NCBI RefSeq assembly: GCF_001618885.1
Contig: NZ_CP015114.1
Coordinates: forward strand, 558,001 to 622,000
Reading direction: 5' to 3'
Source: Staphylococcus condimenti
GTDB taxonomy: Bacteria > Bacillota > Bacilli > Staphylococcales > Staphylococcaceae
DNA: 64,000 nt
In this document: piece after piece, positions 1-10,247 of the stretch
How positions within the stretch are numbered: the first letter of the stretch is position 1
Layout: each line of letters begins with the position of its first letter
Position numbers and translations under genes: made by a program
The notes under the pieces: generated by a model
The model's input: only the letters and a program-made list of their open reading frames with translations
What the model was told of the DNA's origin: nothing
Databases searched by the model: none

Positions 1-123
1 GCTTGAGATACTTGAAACGCGACGTGCTTTATTGTCGCCTAATTTCATAACTGCACCTTTACCAAACGATTTCTCCATATTCTTAATGACAGTATCTAGC
101 GCTTTTTGACGTTCATTATCCAA
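1..123 (-). CDS. recA: RecA recombinase, N-terminal fragment (cut by window edge)
   Basis: The first 41 codons read as the start of staphylococcal RecA ([19 protein letters not shown], then [10 protein letters not shown]). RecA is the ATP-dependent strand-exchange protein of homologous recombination and the SOS co-protease. The start codon is TTG, preceded at 7 bases by a full AGGAGG ribosome site. The rest of the gene lies left of the window. It follows cinA on the same strand, the usual staphylococcal order, and has its own promoter with a LexA-type operator. Confidence 0.95.
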   Translation of the reverse strand, partial: MDNERQKALDTVIKNMEKSFGKGAVMKLGDNKARRVSSISS

Positions 124-171
124 TATTGGACCTCCTAATCGAGATTTAGTCTCTTAATTATCTTAATTAAT

Positions 172-200
172 ACTATACAGTGTTTGATGACAAAATACAA
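172..200 (-). promoter_or_regulatory. recA promoter
   Basis: On the minus strand TTGTAT (195-200) and TATAGT (172-177) are separated by 17 bases, about 50 bases upstream of the recA TTG start. The LexA-type box lies just upstream of the -35 element. Confidence 0.55.
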
Positions 201-208
201 GTAATTTG

Positions 209-222
209 CGAATGTTTGTTCG
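209..222. promoter_or_regulatory. LexA (SOS) operator upstream of recA
   Basis: CGAATGTTTGTTCG differs at one base from the Gram-positive LexA consensus CGAAC-N4-GTTCG. It lies between cinA and recA next to the recA promoter, so recA is probably SOS-induced as in other staphylococci. Confidence 0.7.
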
Positions 223-294
223 ATTGTTTTCATTTGAAAATCATGTTTAAGCGAACATCCGTACCTATTTTTGAATTTTTAAGCCGCTATTATC

Positions 295-1437
295 TCAAGA
301 AAATAAATTAATAAGACGGATGTAGACATAATTTGGCGTTCTGTGTTTAACTAAATTTCTTTTTTGTGTCATTACAAACGATTCACTCTCGAAACCTTTT
401 TCTGTCAGCACACCTAAATGCACTTTTTCGCCATCATACAATAATGAAATGCCAATTTCTGTTTGATAAAAATCTCTTACATACGCTGCAGAAAGTTTCA
501 AACGTTCTTCAAGGGTTAAAGTACTGCTTACATATTTATCATTATCCAGTAACATACCTTTTAATTGGTTGTCTTTATCATACTCTTTAAGTCGTGAATA
601 AATCTCAGCTGAGGTTACACCATCGTATAACGCAAAATCACCTGGTATTTTAGCTAAAACAGCTTGTTCAATTTTAGTATGATCAGAACCATAATAATAT
701 TTGCCAATACGTTTAAGAATTTCTTCTTTAACAGGTGCAATCAGTTTTTCGCATTCTTCTTGGTTTCTGCCATTCGCTGTTAAACGCGTAGAGACTTCAT
801 GAGGACCTGCTAATGGCGCAATAGTTGGATTAGACTGATTATCTATTAGATCCATTAATTCTGTTTCTACTCTTGATTCCCCGATACCCGCAAATCTTAA
901 TTGTTCAGAAAAAATAAGTTTATCTCCTTCTAATAAATAAGGAAGCAGCTCATTTTCGGCCATAGGCTGCATTTCTTTAGGCGGTCCGGGCATTAAGGCA
1001 ACACGTTTGCCATCTTCCTCCACTAACATACCAGGAGCCATACCTACTTTATTAGGAAGCACTTTTGCGCCTTCTATCACTAAGGCTTGTTGTTTATTGT
1101 TTTCACTCATTTCTTGATGTTGCTCTTTAAAATAATTTTCAATATATTCTAATGCTTCATTATCAGTCACAAGCTCTTTATCAAAAACTTTAGCTACTGT
1201 GTGTTTTGTTAAATCGTCTTTTGTAGGCCCTAAGCCCCCTGTCATGATGACAGTGTCATTTTCTTCTAAAGTTTGTCTTAACAAACGTTCTAAACGTTCT
1301 GGATTATCACCGATGACCGCTTGTTCCATAACATTCAAGCCGACACCATTAAACAATTGCGCTAAATATTTAGCGTTTGTATTCAGTATTTGACCTAATA
1401 ATAATTCTGAACCAACTGCTACAATTGAAATTTTCAT
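295..1437 (-). CDS. cinA: CinA-like protein (competence/damage-inducible family)
   Basis: 380 residues. The N-terminal about 170 residues are the MoCF-like/COG1058 domain, with VGSELLLGQILNTN at the start, TGGLGPTKDDLTK near residue 67 and LMPGPPKEMQP near 150. CinA proteins handle pyridine-nucleotide by-products (ADP-ribose pyrophosphatase and NMN deamidase activities). The C-terminal part is short and lacks the AESCTGG motif that carries the catalytic serine of PncC-type NMN deamidases, so that activity is doubtful. It lies between pgsA and recA. The ATG start is the only good one and matches the family start MKISIVAVGSELL. Confidence 0.9.
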   Translation of the reverse strand: MKISIVAVGSELLLGQILNTNAKYLAQLFNGVGLNVMEQAVIGDNPERLERLLRQTLEENDTVIMTGGLGPTKDDLTKHTVAKVFDKELVTDNEALEYIENYFKEQHQEMSENNKQQALVIEGAKVLPNKVGMAPGMLVEEDGKRVALMPGPPKEMQPMAENELLPYLLEGDKLIFSEQLRFAGIGESRVETELMDLIDNQSNPTIAPLAGPHEVSTRLTANGRNQEECEKLIAPVKEEILKRIGKYYYGSDHTKIEQAVLAKIPGDFALYDGVTSAEIYSRLKEYDKDNQLKGMLLDNDKYVSSTLTLEERLKLSAAYVRDFYQTEIGISLLYDGEKVHLGVLTEKGFESESFVMTQKRNLVKHRTPNYVYIRLINLFS

Positions 1438-1490
1438 ATTTATTCCCCCATCTTCAACATGGTTTCTCTTCCTAATCTACACAAAAATAA

Positions 1491-1571
1491 GGATGTCACA
1501 AACACAGTCATTTGTGAACTCATTTGCACTGCAAAATGTCAAAATGAAAAATGACTGTATTAATAACATCC
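1491..1571. repeat. Nested inverted repeat between pgsA and cinA
   Basis: GGATGT (1491-1496) pairs with ACATCC (1566-1571), and inside it ACAGTCATT (1504-1512) pairs with AATGACTGT (1550-1558), giving two coaxial stems around a 37-base loop. No long T-run follows on either strand. It may be an mRNA structure or weak terminator in the pgsA-cinA gap. Confidence 0.5.
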
Positions 1572-1585
1572 TAAATGTTTGATTC

Positions 1586-2167
1586 TTATTGATGTTGTTT
1601 AAAAACATCTCTGCCTTTATAGAAATATTCAATTCCAGACAGGATTGTAAAGAATACGCCGATATATAATAAAACTTGGCCTAATGGGAAACCGATCCAC
1701 ATTGCTAATGGTTCACCAAGTAAAATCCATACCAATGCAACCATTGTAACTGCTGTTTTAATTTTTCCAAGTTGGCCAGCAGCACTAACGAATCCTTGTT
1801 CAATTTGTAATAAACGTAAACCTGTTACTGCAAATTCACGTGCAATGATTATAATTGCTACAACTGAATTTGTTAAATCTAATTGTACAAGTACAATTAA
1901 AGCACTCGCAACAAGTAATTTATCTGCTAGCGGATCTAAGAATTTACCCATATTAGTAACTAAATTCCACTTACGCGCTAAATAACCATCAGCAAAGTCA
2001 CTTAATGAAGCAACGATGAAGATAATTCCGCTGATAAATTGTTCAATACGTATTTCATAGCCGCCGATAAAACTTATATTGCCAAAGCCGAAATTTACTA
2101 AAGCAAATAAAATAAATACCGGTATTAAAATTACCCTAAAGATTGTAATCTGATTGGGCAGGTTCAT
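1586..2167 (-). CDS. pgsA: CDP-diacylglycerol-glycerol-3-phosphate 3-phosphatidyltransferase
   Basis: 193 residues. This integral membrane enzyme makes phosphatidylglycerol phosphate from CDP-diacylglycerol and glycerol-3-phosphate, the committed step to PG and cardiolipin. The CDP-alcohol phosphotransferase signature is complete ([11 protein letters not shown], then [10 protein letters not shown], about residues 58-90), followed by hydrophobic helices to the C-terminus. The start at MNLPNQ is chosen because GAGGAGT lies 6-7 bases upstream; a GTG five codons earlier overlaps that site. It is the last gene of the ymfK/rodZ-like/pgsA group. Confidence 0.93.
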   Translation of the reverse strand: MNLPNQITIFRVILIPVFILFALVNFGFGNISFIGGYEIRIEQFISGIIFIVASLSDFADGYLARKWNLVTNMGKFLDPLADKLLVASALIVLVQLDLTNSVVAIIIIAREFAVTGLRLLQIEQGFVSAAGQLGKIKTAVTMVALVWILLGEPLAMWIGFPLGQVLLYIGVFFTILSGIEYFYKGRDVFKQHQ

Positions 2168-2197
2168 AATATTACTCCTCACTTCTAACTTATCATA

Positions 2198-2596
2198 TTA
2201 TAAAAAGAGAACTGCCAATACCCATAATACTGCTGTTAAAATAATAAATCCTGATAACCAAATGACAAGTTGTCTCGAATCATTATTTTGTGTTTTATAC
2301 ATAGGTGGATTGGGTCCGCTGAATTGTTCAATTGATTTATCATATTGACGTTCAGCAGATTGAGGCAATTCTTCTCTATGATGATGAATTAATGTAGATG
2401 AATCTGTGTTCACAGCCTTCGCATATTTCATAATAATTCCTTCAGCGTAATTCGGATTATTCAGAGCTTCAAAATCATTATTTTCAATCAAAACTAGCGT
2501 TTCTCGTTTTACGTTAGTCTGTTTTTCTAATTCATTTAAAGTCATCCCTAGACGTTCTCTTTTTCCTTTTAAAGTCTGTCCGATAGTATTGCTCAT
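2198..2596 (-). CDS. RodZ/YmfM-like helix-turn-helix membrane protein
   Basis: 132 residues. An N-terminal HTH of the RodZ type (residues about 4-65, GQTLKGKRERLGMTLNELE) is followed by a charged linker and one C-terminal membrane segment (residues about 110-131, LVIWLSGFIILTAVLWVLAV). It lacks the extracellular domain of longer RodZ proteins, as usual in staphylococci. RodZ proteins link MreB-type cytoskeleton or cell-wall machinery to the membrane; the role here is inferred from family and from the neighbouring pgsA. Confidence 0.8.
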   Translation of the reverse strand: MSNTIGQTLKGKRERLGMTLNELEKQTNVKRETLVLIENNDFEALNNPNYAEGIIMKYAKAVNTDSSTLIHHHREELPQSAERQYDKSIEQFSGPNPPMYKTQNNDSRQLVIWLSGFIILTAVLWVLAVLFL

Positions 2597-2617
2597 CCGC
2601 TTACACTCCTTGATTCA

Positions 2618-3457
2618 TTATTCGAAAAATCCAAAGCCTCCGCCAAACTCATCAAAAGTATCTCCAAAATCTAAATTGTTTTTACTTTTCACTGTTTTTT
2701 GTTTCATATGTTCATATTTAATCTCTTGATCATCAGTTTCTCGCAATTCAATAATATAATCAAAATCATCGAGTTGATAATCACAAGATTCAACAAACAA
2801 ATCTGGATGTTCGACTACTTTAATAGCCGGTAAAGTCATCACTTCATCTACTAATTGACGATGTTTAGGATCTTGTTCCCTAGCAGTAACTGCGCCATCG
2901 ATAATATAGACATGTTCAGGCCCATATTCTCCTTTTAGCAGCGAATTTCTAACTGTTTGCTTAATCAATGTTGAACTGATAAATAACCAACGTTTATGTG
3001 CACAAACACTGCCTGCTACAATAGATTCAGTTTTACCTACACGCGGCATCCCTCTGATTCCAATCAATTTATGGCCATCTTCTTTAAAAATTTCAGCCAT
3101 AAAATCAACAAGCAATCCTAAATCTTCACGTTCGAACCTAAACGTTTTTTTATCATCAGCGTCTTGTTTAATATAACGACCGTGACGTACAGCCAAACGA
3201 TCTCTAAGCTCAGGTTTACGAAGTTTTTTAATTGATATTTCATCAATTTGCTTCACAATATCCTCAAAACGACGCATTTTATCTACACTTTCGGCTCTGA
3301 TCAGCAGTCCTCTGCGGTTTTGTTCGACACCATTAATAGTCACAATGCTTATTCCCATCATTCCGAGAAGACTTGAGACATCTCCTAATAAGCCCGCTCT
3401 ATTAAATGTAATTTCATATTCTAAATACCATTCAATTTTACGTTCTGGTGCTATCAT
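2618..3457 (-). CDS. ymfK: YmfK family protein (DUF3388)
   Basis: 279 residues. The first about 75 residues look like an ACT-type regulatory fold (YEITFNRAGLLGDVSSLLGM). A glycine-rich P-loop-like stretch (RGMPRVGKTES) lies near residue 140. The C-terminus is rich in Phe and Gly. The family is conserved next to ymfI and ymfM in Bacillus and Staphylococcus, but I know no established function. Spacing to the downstream rodZ-like gene is 21 bases, suggesting cotranscription. Confidence 0.75.
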   Translation of the reverse strand: MIAPERKIEWYLEYEITFNRAGLLGDVSSLLGMMGISIVTINGVEQNRRGLLIRAESVDKMRRFEDIVKQIDEISIKKLRKPELRDRLAVRHGRYIKQDADDKKTFRFEREDLGLLVDFMAEIFKEDGHKLIGIRGMPRVGKTESIVAGSVCAHKRWLFISSTLIKQTVRNSLLKGEYGPEHVYIIDGAVTAREQDPKHRQLVDEVMTLPAIKVVEHPDLFVESCDYQLDDFDYIIELRETDDQEIKYEHMKQKTVKSKNNLDFGDTFDEFGGGFGFFE

Positions 3458-3585
3458 GTTTTTCCACGCCCCTTAGTTCAAACATCGAATAGAACAATTA
3501 TGATGCATCTTTACGTCCTATGTACGAGTGAAAGATATCTACATTATAGCATTATCTCATGAAATATGAATATAGAAATCAATAA

Positions 3586-4293
3586 CTAAATATACCATCC
3601 GCCATTAACTTTTTGTACCGTTCCAGTTACACTCTGCGCCATCGGATGATATAAATATGCACACGTGTAAGCGACTTCTTCCGGCGTAACCATACGTTGC
3701 TGCGGCAGGTCATTAATAATTTCTGCCCGCTCGATGTCTGACCATTCATCTGCCATATTTCCGCTCACAAATCCAGGTGCCACAGCATTAACTGTAATAT
3801 TTGTCAGTGAAAGTTCTTGGCTAAGCGCTTTTACAAAACCGATTTGCGCTGCCTTCATCGTTGAATAAACAACTTCCATGCTTGCACCAGTTTCTCCCCA
3901 AATTGAAGAGATAACAATGATTCTGCCGTTGTTACTTTTTCTCAATTGATTAATAAACCCTCTAGTGAGTTGAATCAAACTTTTAACGTTGATGCGGTAA
4001 CACTGGTCTACCAGCGTATCATCCATATCTTGTACCATTCCATATAAACTTTGCCCAGCTGCATAAATCAAACAATCTAGATTTTGAATAAACTCAAAAT
4101 GCTGCATTATACCTGAAGTATTTTGTGATAAATCACATTGCACAAAAGAAACTTTTTGATGTGCATATTTTTGTTTTAACGCAGTTAAATCAGAACGGTT
4201 GTAGTGAATAATCACTTCGTAACCATCTTCTAACAATCGGTCTACAATAGCAGAACCTATTGAGCCTGAACCACCGATAACAAGCGCCTTCAT
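3586..4293 (-). CDS. ymfI: YmfI, short-chain dehydrogenase/reductase (FabG-like)
   Basis: 235 residues with classical SDR features: the NAD(P)-binding GGSGSIGSA at residues 7-15, a catalytic serine in ISSIWGE near 130 and the YSTMK pair (YxxxK) near 143. It is probably an NADPH-dependent 3-oxoacyl reductase-like enzyme; the substrate is unknown. Its start overlaps the ymfH stop by one base, so it is translated from the ymfF-ymfH-ymfI transcript. Confidence 0.88.
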   Translation of the reverse strand: MKALVIGGSGSIGSAIVDRLLEDGYEVIIHYNRSDLTALKQKYAHQKVSFVQCDLSQNTSGIMQHFEFIQNLDCLIYAAGQSLYGMVQDMDDTLVDQCYRINVKSLIQLTRGFINQLRKSNNGRIIVISSIWGETGASMEVVYSTMKAAQIGFVKALSQELSLTNITVNAVAPGFVSGNMADEWSDIERAEIINDLPQQRMVTPEEVAYTCAYLYHPMAQSVTGTVQKVNGGWYI

Positions 4294-5579
4294 TACTTTT
4301 TAATCTCCAATCGGCTATCAGTAATTTGGTTAAAGTTCAAGCTTTTTTGTGAAGCTTCATTAATGCTTTCTAAAGTAATACTATCTACAATATCAAGCAT
4401 ATAAAATAAGCTGACACCTTCGAAATACAATTTTGTATATTGATTTGCAATATATTCAGGTGAGTTGAGACTTGAAATAAATTCACCAATAAATTGTTTT
4501 TTCAATAATTCAAAGGCTTCTTCATCTTCTAACTTCCCGACTTTACTTTTTAATTCATCTAAAAGTAATTGTTTTAATTGAGAAGGATCTGGAGTCGAAC
4601 TTGTAATTAAAGAAAAACTATATGTAGGTTCCATCACAAATTGATAACCAAATGTATCGTCAATCAAATCATCATTTAATAATTTTTGATAGAAATCCGT
4701 TTCTTCTCCTAAAACCATTTCAAAAAAGAAAGTCATTTCTAAATCACGTTTCATAAACATTTCTTTAGAGCCTTCAGGAGGTATATTTTTGAAACCTAAC
4801 ATTAAACGAGGAATTTGGATGTTCATTTCCTCAAGGATTGTTTCTTGCTGTACTTCATTAGGTTCTACAAGTGGATCACGTACAATTTCAGGTTGATCGC
4901 TTAATTCGCGTTTTGCTTCGTGCTCACTAACTAGATTATTTATCTTTTCTGGATCCACATCCCCAACCACAAACATAACCATATTAGATGGATGATAGAA
5001 AGTTTTATAGCACAAATACAAATCGTCTTTTGTAATGTTATAAATACTTTCTACGCTGCCTGCAATATCAACTCGTACAGGGTGTTCTGAATACATTGCA
5101 CGTAAAGTATTAAACATTAATTTATATCCAGGTTGTTCTTGGTACATTTTAATTTCTTCAGCAATAATCCCCTTCTCTTTTTCAACAGTTGCTTCTGTAA
5201 AATATGGTGTCTCTACCATATTCATGAGACGAAGAATATTTTTCTCAACATTAGAAGTTGCACTGAATAAGTAACTTGTTCGGTCGAAACTTGTAAATGC
5301 ATTAACTTGTGCATTATCCTCAGCAAACTCAGTGAATAAGTCGCCTTCTTCCTTTTCGAACAATTTATGTTCTAAAAAGTGTGCTACACCATCAGGGACA
5401 GTTACGAATTCATTATTCCCAAGTGGTTTAAACTTATGGTCGAGAGAACCAAATTGCGTAGTATATGTTACAAAAGTTTTTTGAAAACCTTTTTTAGGAA
5501 TAATAAATAGCTTTAAACCATTATCCATTTGGCTTTCATAAACAGTTTCGTCTATTAACTCATAATATTGTTTGTTCAC
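4293..5579 (-). CDS. ymfH: YmfH, M16-family zinc peptidase
   Basis: 428 residues. An inverted zinc-binding motif HFLEH (HxxEH) lies near residue 67, with the downstream glutamate region KGIIAEEI near 138, so it has the catalytic half of a pitrilysin/insulinase-type peptidase. M16 enzymes often work as a catalytic plus a non-catalytic subunit, here YmfH with YmfF. It overlaps ymfF by four bases (ATGA), showing translational coupling. Confidence 0.9.
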   Translation of the reverse strand: MNKQYYELIDETVYESQMDNGLKLFIIPKKGFQKTFVTYTTQFGSLDHKFKPLGNNEFVTVPDGVAHFLEHKLFEKEEGDLFTEFAEDNAQVNAFTSFDRTSYLFSATSNVEKNILRLMNMVETPYFTEATVEKEKGIIAEEIKMYQEQPGYKLMFNTLRAMYSEHPVRVDIAGSVESIYNITKDDLYLCYKTFYHPSNMVMFVVGDVDPEKINNLVSEHEAKRELSDQPEIVRDPLVEPNEVQQETILEEMNIQIPRLMLGFKNIPPEGSKEMFMKRDLEMTFFFEMVLGEETDFYQKLLNDDLIDDTFGYQFVMEPTYSFSLITSSTPDPSQLKQLLLDELKSKVGKLEDEEAFELLKKQFIGEFISSLNSPEYIANQYTKLYFEGVSLFYMLDIVDSITLESINEASQKSLNFNQITDSRLEIKK

Positions 5580-6849
5580 TCTGCTTCATCCTCCTTCGTC
5601 AATACATAAACCGTATCCAGGATGGCACGTTGCGTTAAATTAATAATATCCTCTTTAGTCACTTCATGAATCTTTTGGCCATAATTTCCATTTGTTAAAT
5701 CTTCAGGCAATAGAATTTGGTTATGTGCAATTTCAACCATACTTTTTGGGCGATCTTGTGATTCATTACGTTGAGATATTAAGATTTTTTTAGCAAGTTC
5801 CAATTTTTCTTCTGTAAATTCACCATTTTGGAATTTTTTAAATTCATCAATGATTGTTTCTTTTGCTAATTCATATTTTTCAACAGCTACACCGCTAAGC
5901 ACGAACATATAGCCGTTTTTCCATCTATTTGTGAATGAATAGAATATGTTAAACTTTGTTTCTCACGCACTTCATTAAACAATACAGAAGACGGGTCTCC
6001 GCCAAACATAGTATTAAAAACTACAAACGTATAGTAATCAGGACGGCCATAATATGTAGGGAATCTAAAGCCGATATTTAATTTTGCTTGGTCTAATTCA
6101 TCGTATTCAATAATTGTTTGCGGTAATTCATCCTCAGAATGTTGTGCTTGAATCACATGTGAAACTTGTGTAAGCGGTTGAATATTAAACATATTCTTAA
6201 TTTTTTCAGTAACAATATCTGTATCAACATTCCCAACAACATAAACTGCACAGTCATCATTTTCAAGCATGGATTGATATGTATGATATAACGATTCAGG
6301 TGTTACTTTCGATATGTTTTCGCTTAATCCTGATGCTAAATAACTGTATGGTTGATTACCAAACATATTCTCCATTAATTTCAAGAATGCCAATTGTGAT
6401 TTATTATCATTAACAGAGTCCAACTTTTTCTTCAATAATGTTTTCTCTTGTTGGACAAAAGTTTTATTAAACTTTCCATCTTCAACAATCGGATTATAAA
6501 TAATCTCTTTCAACAATTCTAATCCTTCATCAAACAATGGATCTTTATGTTTAAGATATCTCTCATTAACAATTTCTAATGTAAGTGTAATGACATGCTT
6601 GTCTTTAAATTTTGTTACGAAACTATTCACATAAGCACCGTATAATTCAGATAATTTACGATTGAACGCTTTATCTGTCGGCCATTTTTTAGTTGCTCTT
6701 ACTAAAAGCTTACTTAATAAAGAACGTGACGTCATAGTCTCTTCATCTAAGGGTGCCATAAATTTAAAAGTCACTAATGTGGTTTTAAACTTATCTGTCG
6801 GCATAACTTTGATTCGCGGTTCTTTGTTAGATTCTAATTGTTTATTCAA
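5576..6849 (-). pseudogene. ymfF: YmfF, M16-like peptidase subunit, interrupted by a frameshift
   Basis: Two overlapping frames together cover a whole YmfF of about 420 residues. The upstream frame covers residues 1-311 and ends with EVREKQSLTYSIHSQIDGK. It then leaves the family sequence. The downstream frame resumes at YMFVLSGVAVEKYELAKE. Adding one A to the A5 run (T5 on the plus strand, 5916-5920) restores GK-NGYMFVLSGV. As in other YmfF proteins there is no HxxEH motif, so it is the non-catalytic partner of YmfH. The start is TTG (MNKQLESNKEP), 5 bases after GAGGTGG. It is either a real lesion or a homopolymer error. Confidence 0.82.
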
Positions 6850-6863
6850 ACTTTCCACCTCTT

Positions 6864-7586
6864 TTATTCGGATTCTGTTTCTCGAACTGTTTTAAATTTA
6901 ACCACTTCGCTCTTGAAGTAATTAAATGAAAACAGAATCGAACGATGATCAGCATCATAATGAATTTGTTTTAATAACATTAATGCTTCATTAGGTGCAG
7001 CTTCTAAAGCTTCAGATACTCTCGGCTCATAACTAACAGATTCAATTTCAGTTTCTGAGTAAGCAATCGTAATATCAGCATTTTCTTTAATGGCAGTCAG
7101 AATGGATTCATCATGTGCTTGAAAAGCTGCACAAGTTAAATAATCAGTTGCCACTTTATCTAAACAATAAACGACCGGGCGGCCATTCGCTGTACGAATA
7201 CGTTCAATTAATGTGACAAATTCACCTTCTTTTAAGTTCAAAGCCTTGCGGTCAAATCTAGTAGAAGGCTGCTGATCTAAGTTCATAAAAATAGTGCCAG
7301 CTTGGTATCCTTCATTTTCAATCATTTTACCGATACTTAGAAGTTTATCAAGAGGATAAAAGAAAGGTTGTGCTTCTTTAACAGTTGCCTGTGCTTCAAA
7401 ACTTTGAGTTAATACTTGTTCAGTAATCAATTCATCAATTGCATCATACACATCATCTGTCTTAGCATTTACCTCTCTTGCAATGAATAACGTACTAGGA
7501 ACCGGATCCCCCGGTTGCAAAGTACCATCATCAATAGCGTTTAAGATCCATTCTTTAATTCTGTATATAGAATTTGTATTTGTCAT
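6864..7586 (-). CDS. ymfC: GntR-family transcriptional regulator with UTRA domain (YmfC)
   Basis: 240 residues. An N-terminal winged helix of GntR type (residues about 5-70, YRIKEWILNAIDDGTLQPGD) is followed by a UTRA ligand-binding domain (about 90-235, with TLIERIRTANGRPVVYC). It is a predicted ligand-responsive DNA-binding protein. The ligand is unknown. It lies 2 bases after ftsK and just before ymfF, the same context as in Bacillus, so it is cotranscribed with ftsK and the M16 peptidase pair. Confidence 0.85.
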   Translation of the reverse strand: MTNTNSIYRIKEWILNAIDDGTLQPGDPVPSTLFIAREVNAKTDDVYDAIDELITEQVLTQSFEAQATVKEAQPFFYPLDKLLSIGKMIENEGYQAGTIFMNLDQQPSTRFDRKALNLKEGEFVTLIERIRTANGRPVVYCLDKVATDYLTCAAFQAHDESILTAIKENADITIAYSETEIESVSYEPRVSEALEAAPNEALMLLKQIHYDADHRSILFSFNYFKSEVVKFKTVRETESE

Positions 7587-7588
7587 CT

Positions 7589-9988
7589 TTACACCTCACC
7601 ATTATCTAAATCTACTAATACTTGTCTAGGTTTGCTTCCTCTTTGCGGGCCGATTACATTATTGCTTTCTAAATCATCCATTAATCGTGATGCTCTGTTA
7701 TAACCAATTCTAAATTGTCTTTGTAATAAAGATGTACTTGCTTTTTGTTTTTCGATTACAAACATATAAGCTTCTTCATATAAAGGATCTTCACTCTTAG
7801 CATCAGCTTTATCAGTAGGTGCATCAGGTTCCATTTCTTTTACATAATTAGCTTTTTGTTGTTCAACTACATAATTCACAATGTTTTGTACTTCTTCATC
7901 ACTTAAGAAAGCACCTTGAATTCGTGTTTGTATTGAACCGCCATTACCGAAGTACAACATATCACCTTTACCTAACAGTTTCTCAGCGCCGCCTCTATCA
8001 ATAATCGTTCTAGAGTCGGTTTGCGAACTTACTGCAAAAGCGATTCTCGATGGAATATTATTTTTAATCAATCCTGTAATTACATCCACTGATGGACGTT
8101 GTGTGGCGATAATTAAGTGAATACCTGCTGCACGCGCCATTTGTGTAATACGTTGAATCGCATTTTCTACATCTTTACCAGCTACCATCATTAAGTCTGC
8201 TAACTCATCTACAATAACGACGATATAAGGAAGTTCAGATTGTTTTTCATCTAATTCTTCATTTTGTCGTTTTAAGTATTTGTTGTAGCCTTCAATATTT
8301 CTTGTTCCAGTATGTTGGAATAAATCATAACGACGTTCCATCTCAGCTACAATCTTTTCAAGGGCTTGAGAAGCCTTATGTGGATTAGTAACAACTGGAA
8401 TTAATAAATGCGGAATACCGTTATATACATTCAATTCTACCATTTTAGGGTCAATTAGCATTAATTTAACCTCGTGAGGTTTCGCATTTAATAAAATGCT
8501 TGCAATAATACCATTGATACAAACGGATTTACCGCTACCTGTTGAACCTGCCACAAGTAAATGCGGCATTTTATTTAATTCAACACTTATTGGGTCGCCT
8601 GATATATCTCTACCCAAACCAACCTCTAATTTATTCTTAGAAGGGAATTTTTCTTCTAGTACTTCTTTTAATGATACTAGAGAGATTTTATCATTTGGCA
8701 CTTCGATACCTACAGCTGAGCGTCCTGGAATTGGTGCTTCAATACGTACATCCTTCGCGGCAAGTGCAAGTGCAATATCATTATGCAAGTTAACAATTTT
8801 GCTGACTTTCACACCTTGAGCAGGCTGTACTTCGTATTGTGTGACAGCTGGACCTATCTTAATTTGTGTCACTTTTGCATCGACATTGAAGTTTTTTAAA
8901 GTCGTTTCTAATAAACGACCTTTCTTTTGAACTTCTGCTCTAGAAGTGGTTTTTTGTTTAGCTGGTGTGTTTAAAAGTGTCAATGGCGGTAATTTATACG
9001 CTGCATTTTCTACTTCTCCTGCATCTGAAATAGAACCCATATCTTCTTTAGATGTTTCTTCAGGTACATCCTCAACTAATTGTCGTTTTGGTCGTTTGCG
9101 CGGTGATTCAGTCATCACATTTTGCGTTGCTTCTTCTTGTTCATTTCCTTGTTGTTTTAATTGTTTTTCTTTGTCATTATGTCCGTAAATCGGAATAGCA
9201 CTATCTGCTTTTTCTGATTCAGGAATTGGAATTTCAGTAAAGTCGCTGACATCCTTAACTTCCTCTTGTTGGGCTTTTGCAGCTTCTCGTTCTTGTTTTT
9301 CAAGTTCTTTTTCTTCTTTTCGTCTTCTTTTCTCTTCTGCACGTTCTGCTTGGCGTTCTTTACGCTCTTTTCTATGTATCGCTGCAGATTGGCTTCCGGT
9401 CTTCAGTCTTTCTAAGAAGACTTTCGCTACATCACGATGTCGTTGTTTATTTAACAGAATAATACTAGAGATAAACAGAATAATTGTAAAAACAACAACA
9501 CCAACAATAGATACAAGCGGGATGGATAAATGGACTAAATAATAACCAATCACCCCACCACCGAAGTTTGGAAAATGTGTTTTATCATATTGACGATACA
9601 CATACGATAAAACGGGTTCTCTATCGCCTGCAGCGCCTTTAGCAAATACTAAATATAACTGCGTGGCAAATAATAATGCGAATTGCAATACAATTGATCC
9701 TGTTAATCGGCGTGTCTTTGGTAATTTACCATTATACGCAAGAAATCCTGATGCTAATATCACCAGAATATAAGTTAAATATCTGCTATATCCAAAAAGA
9801 TAATTGAAAAATGAATCGATTACTCTGCCGATAATACCTAATTGGAAGGCACCTAGAACGACTAAGACTACAGTGATAATCGCCGCAATATAGCGCAAAG
9901 GCGCTTCATTTTGTTGCTTTTTAGAAGATTTCTTCTTAGCAGTTGTCTTTTTCTTCGTGCTTGTCGTTCTCTTTTTTCTTTGTGCCAA
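7589..9988 (-). CDS. ftsK: DNA translocase FtsK/SpoIIIE
   Basis: 799 residues. Four membrane helices lie within about residues 35-190, followed by a highly charged Lys/Glu linker (about 195-340). The motor domain has Walker A GSTGSGKS near 477 and Walker [14 protein letters not shown] near 600. A C-terminal gamma winged helix (about 725-790, [19 protein letters not shown]) reads DNA orientation sequences. The protein pumps DNA during division and helps dimer resolution. The TTG start (MAQRKKR) is chosen because AAGAAGGTG lies 6 bases upstream; a GTG three codons earlier overlaps that site. Confidence 0.93.
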   Translation of the reverse strand: MAQRKKRTTSTKKKTTAKKKSSKKQQNEAPLRYIAAIITVVLVVLGAFQLGIIGRVIDSFFNYLFGYSRYLTYILVILASGFLAYNGKLPKTRRLTGSIVLQFALLFATQLYLVFAKGAAGDREPVLSYVYRQYDKTHFPNFGGGVIGYYLVHLSIPLVSIVGVVVFTIILFISSIILLNKQRHRDVAKVFLERLKTGSQSAAIHRKERKERQAERAEEKRRRKEEKELEKQEREAAKAQQEEVKDVSDFTEIPIPESEKADSAIPIYGHNDKEKQLKQQGNEQEEATQNVMTESPRKRPKRQLVEDVPEETSKEDMGSISDAGEVENAAYKLPPLTLLNTPAKQKTTSRAEVQKKGRLLETTLKNFNVDAKVTQIKIGPAVTQYEVQPAQGVKVSKIVNLHNDIALALAAKDVRIEAPIPGRSAVGIEVPNDKISLVSLKEVLEEKFPSKNKLEVGLGRDISGDPISVELNKMPHLLVAGSTGSGKSVCINGIIASILLNAKPHEVKLMLIDPKMVELNVYNGIPHLLIPVVTNPHKASQALEKIVAEMERRYDLFQHTGTRNIEGYNKYLKRQNEELDEKQSELPYIVVIVDELADLMMVAGKDVENAIQRITQMARAAGIHLIIATQRPSVDVITGLIKNNIPSRIAFAVSSQTDSRTIIDRGGAEKLLGKGDMLYFGNGGSIQTRIQGAFLSDEEVQNIVNYVVEQQKANYVKEMEPDAPTDKADAKSEDPLYEEAYMFVIEKQKASTSLLQRQFRIGYNRASRLMDDLESNNVIGPQRGSKPRQVLVDLDNGEV

Positions 9989-10176
9989 AACATACACCTT
10001 CTTTTCAATATATAATTACGTGTGCTTCTATGTATTTTTAATGAATAAGACTTTTTAAAATGCCGTTATAGTCTTGTCATTAAGTATTTTCCATCTATAA
10101 TACTATCCTTCTATTTTAACATTTATAGCAAAATACGTGCTACTTTCTTAATAATTAAAATACAATAAATAATATG

Positions 10177-10216
10177 AAATGCTATGGCAACCCCTTTTGA
10201 GGATACCATAGCATTT
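10177..10216. terminator. Hairpin between rnjB and ftsK
   Basis: A perfect 11-base stem, AAATGCTATGG (10177-10187) with CCATAGCATTT (10206-10216), lies just downstream of rnjB and is followed on the minus strand by an A/T-rich tract. It is a likely rnjB terminator. Confidence 0.75.
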
Positions 10217-10247
10217 GTGTATCTTTTTATAGATACGATTTATTCAA

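Noticed and set aside
252..265. Second LexA box near recA (CGAACATCCGTACC)
   Set aside because: Only the left half matches; the right half differs at several bases.
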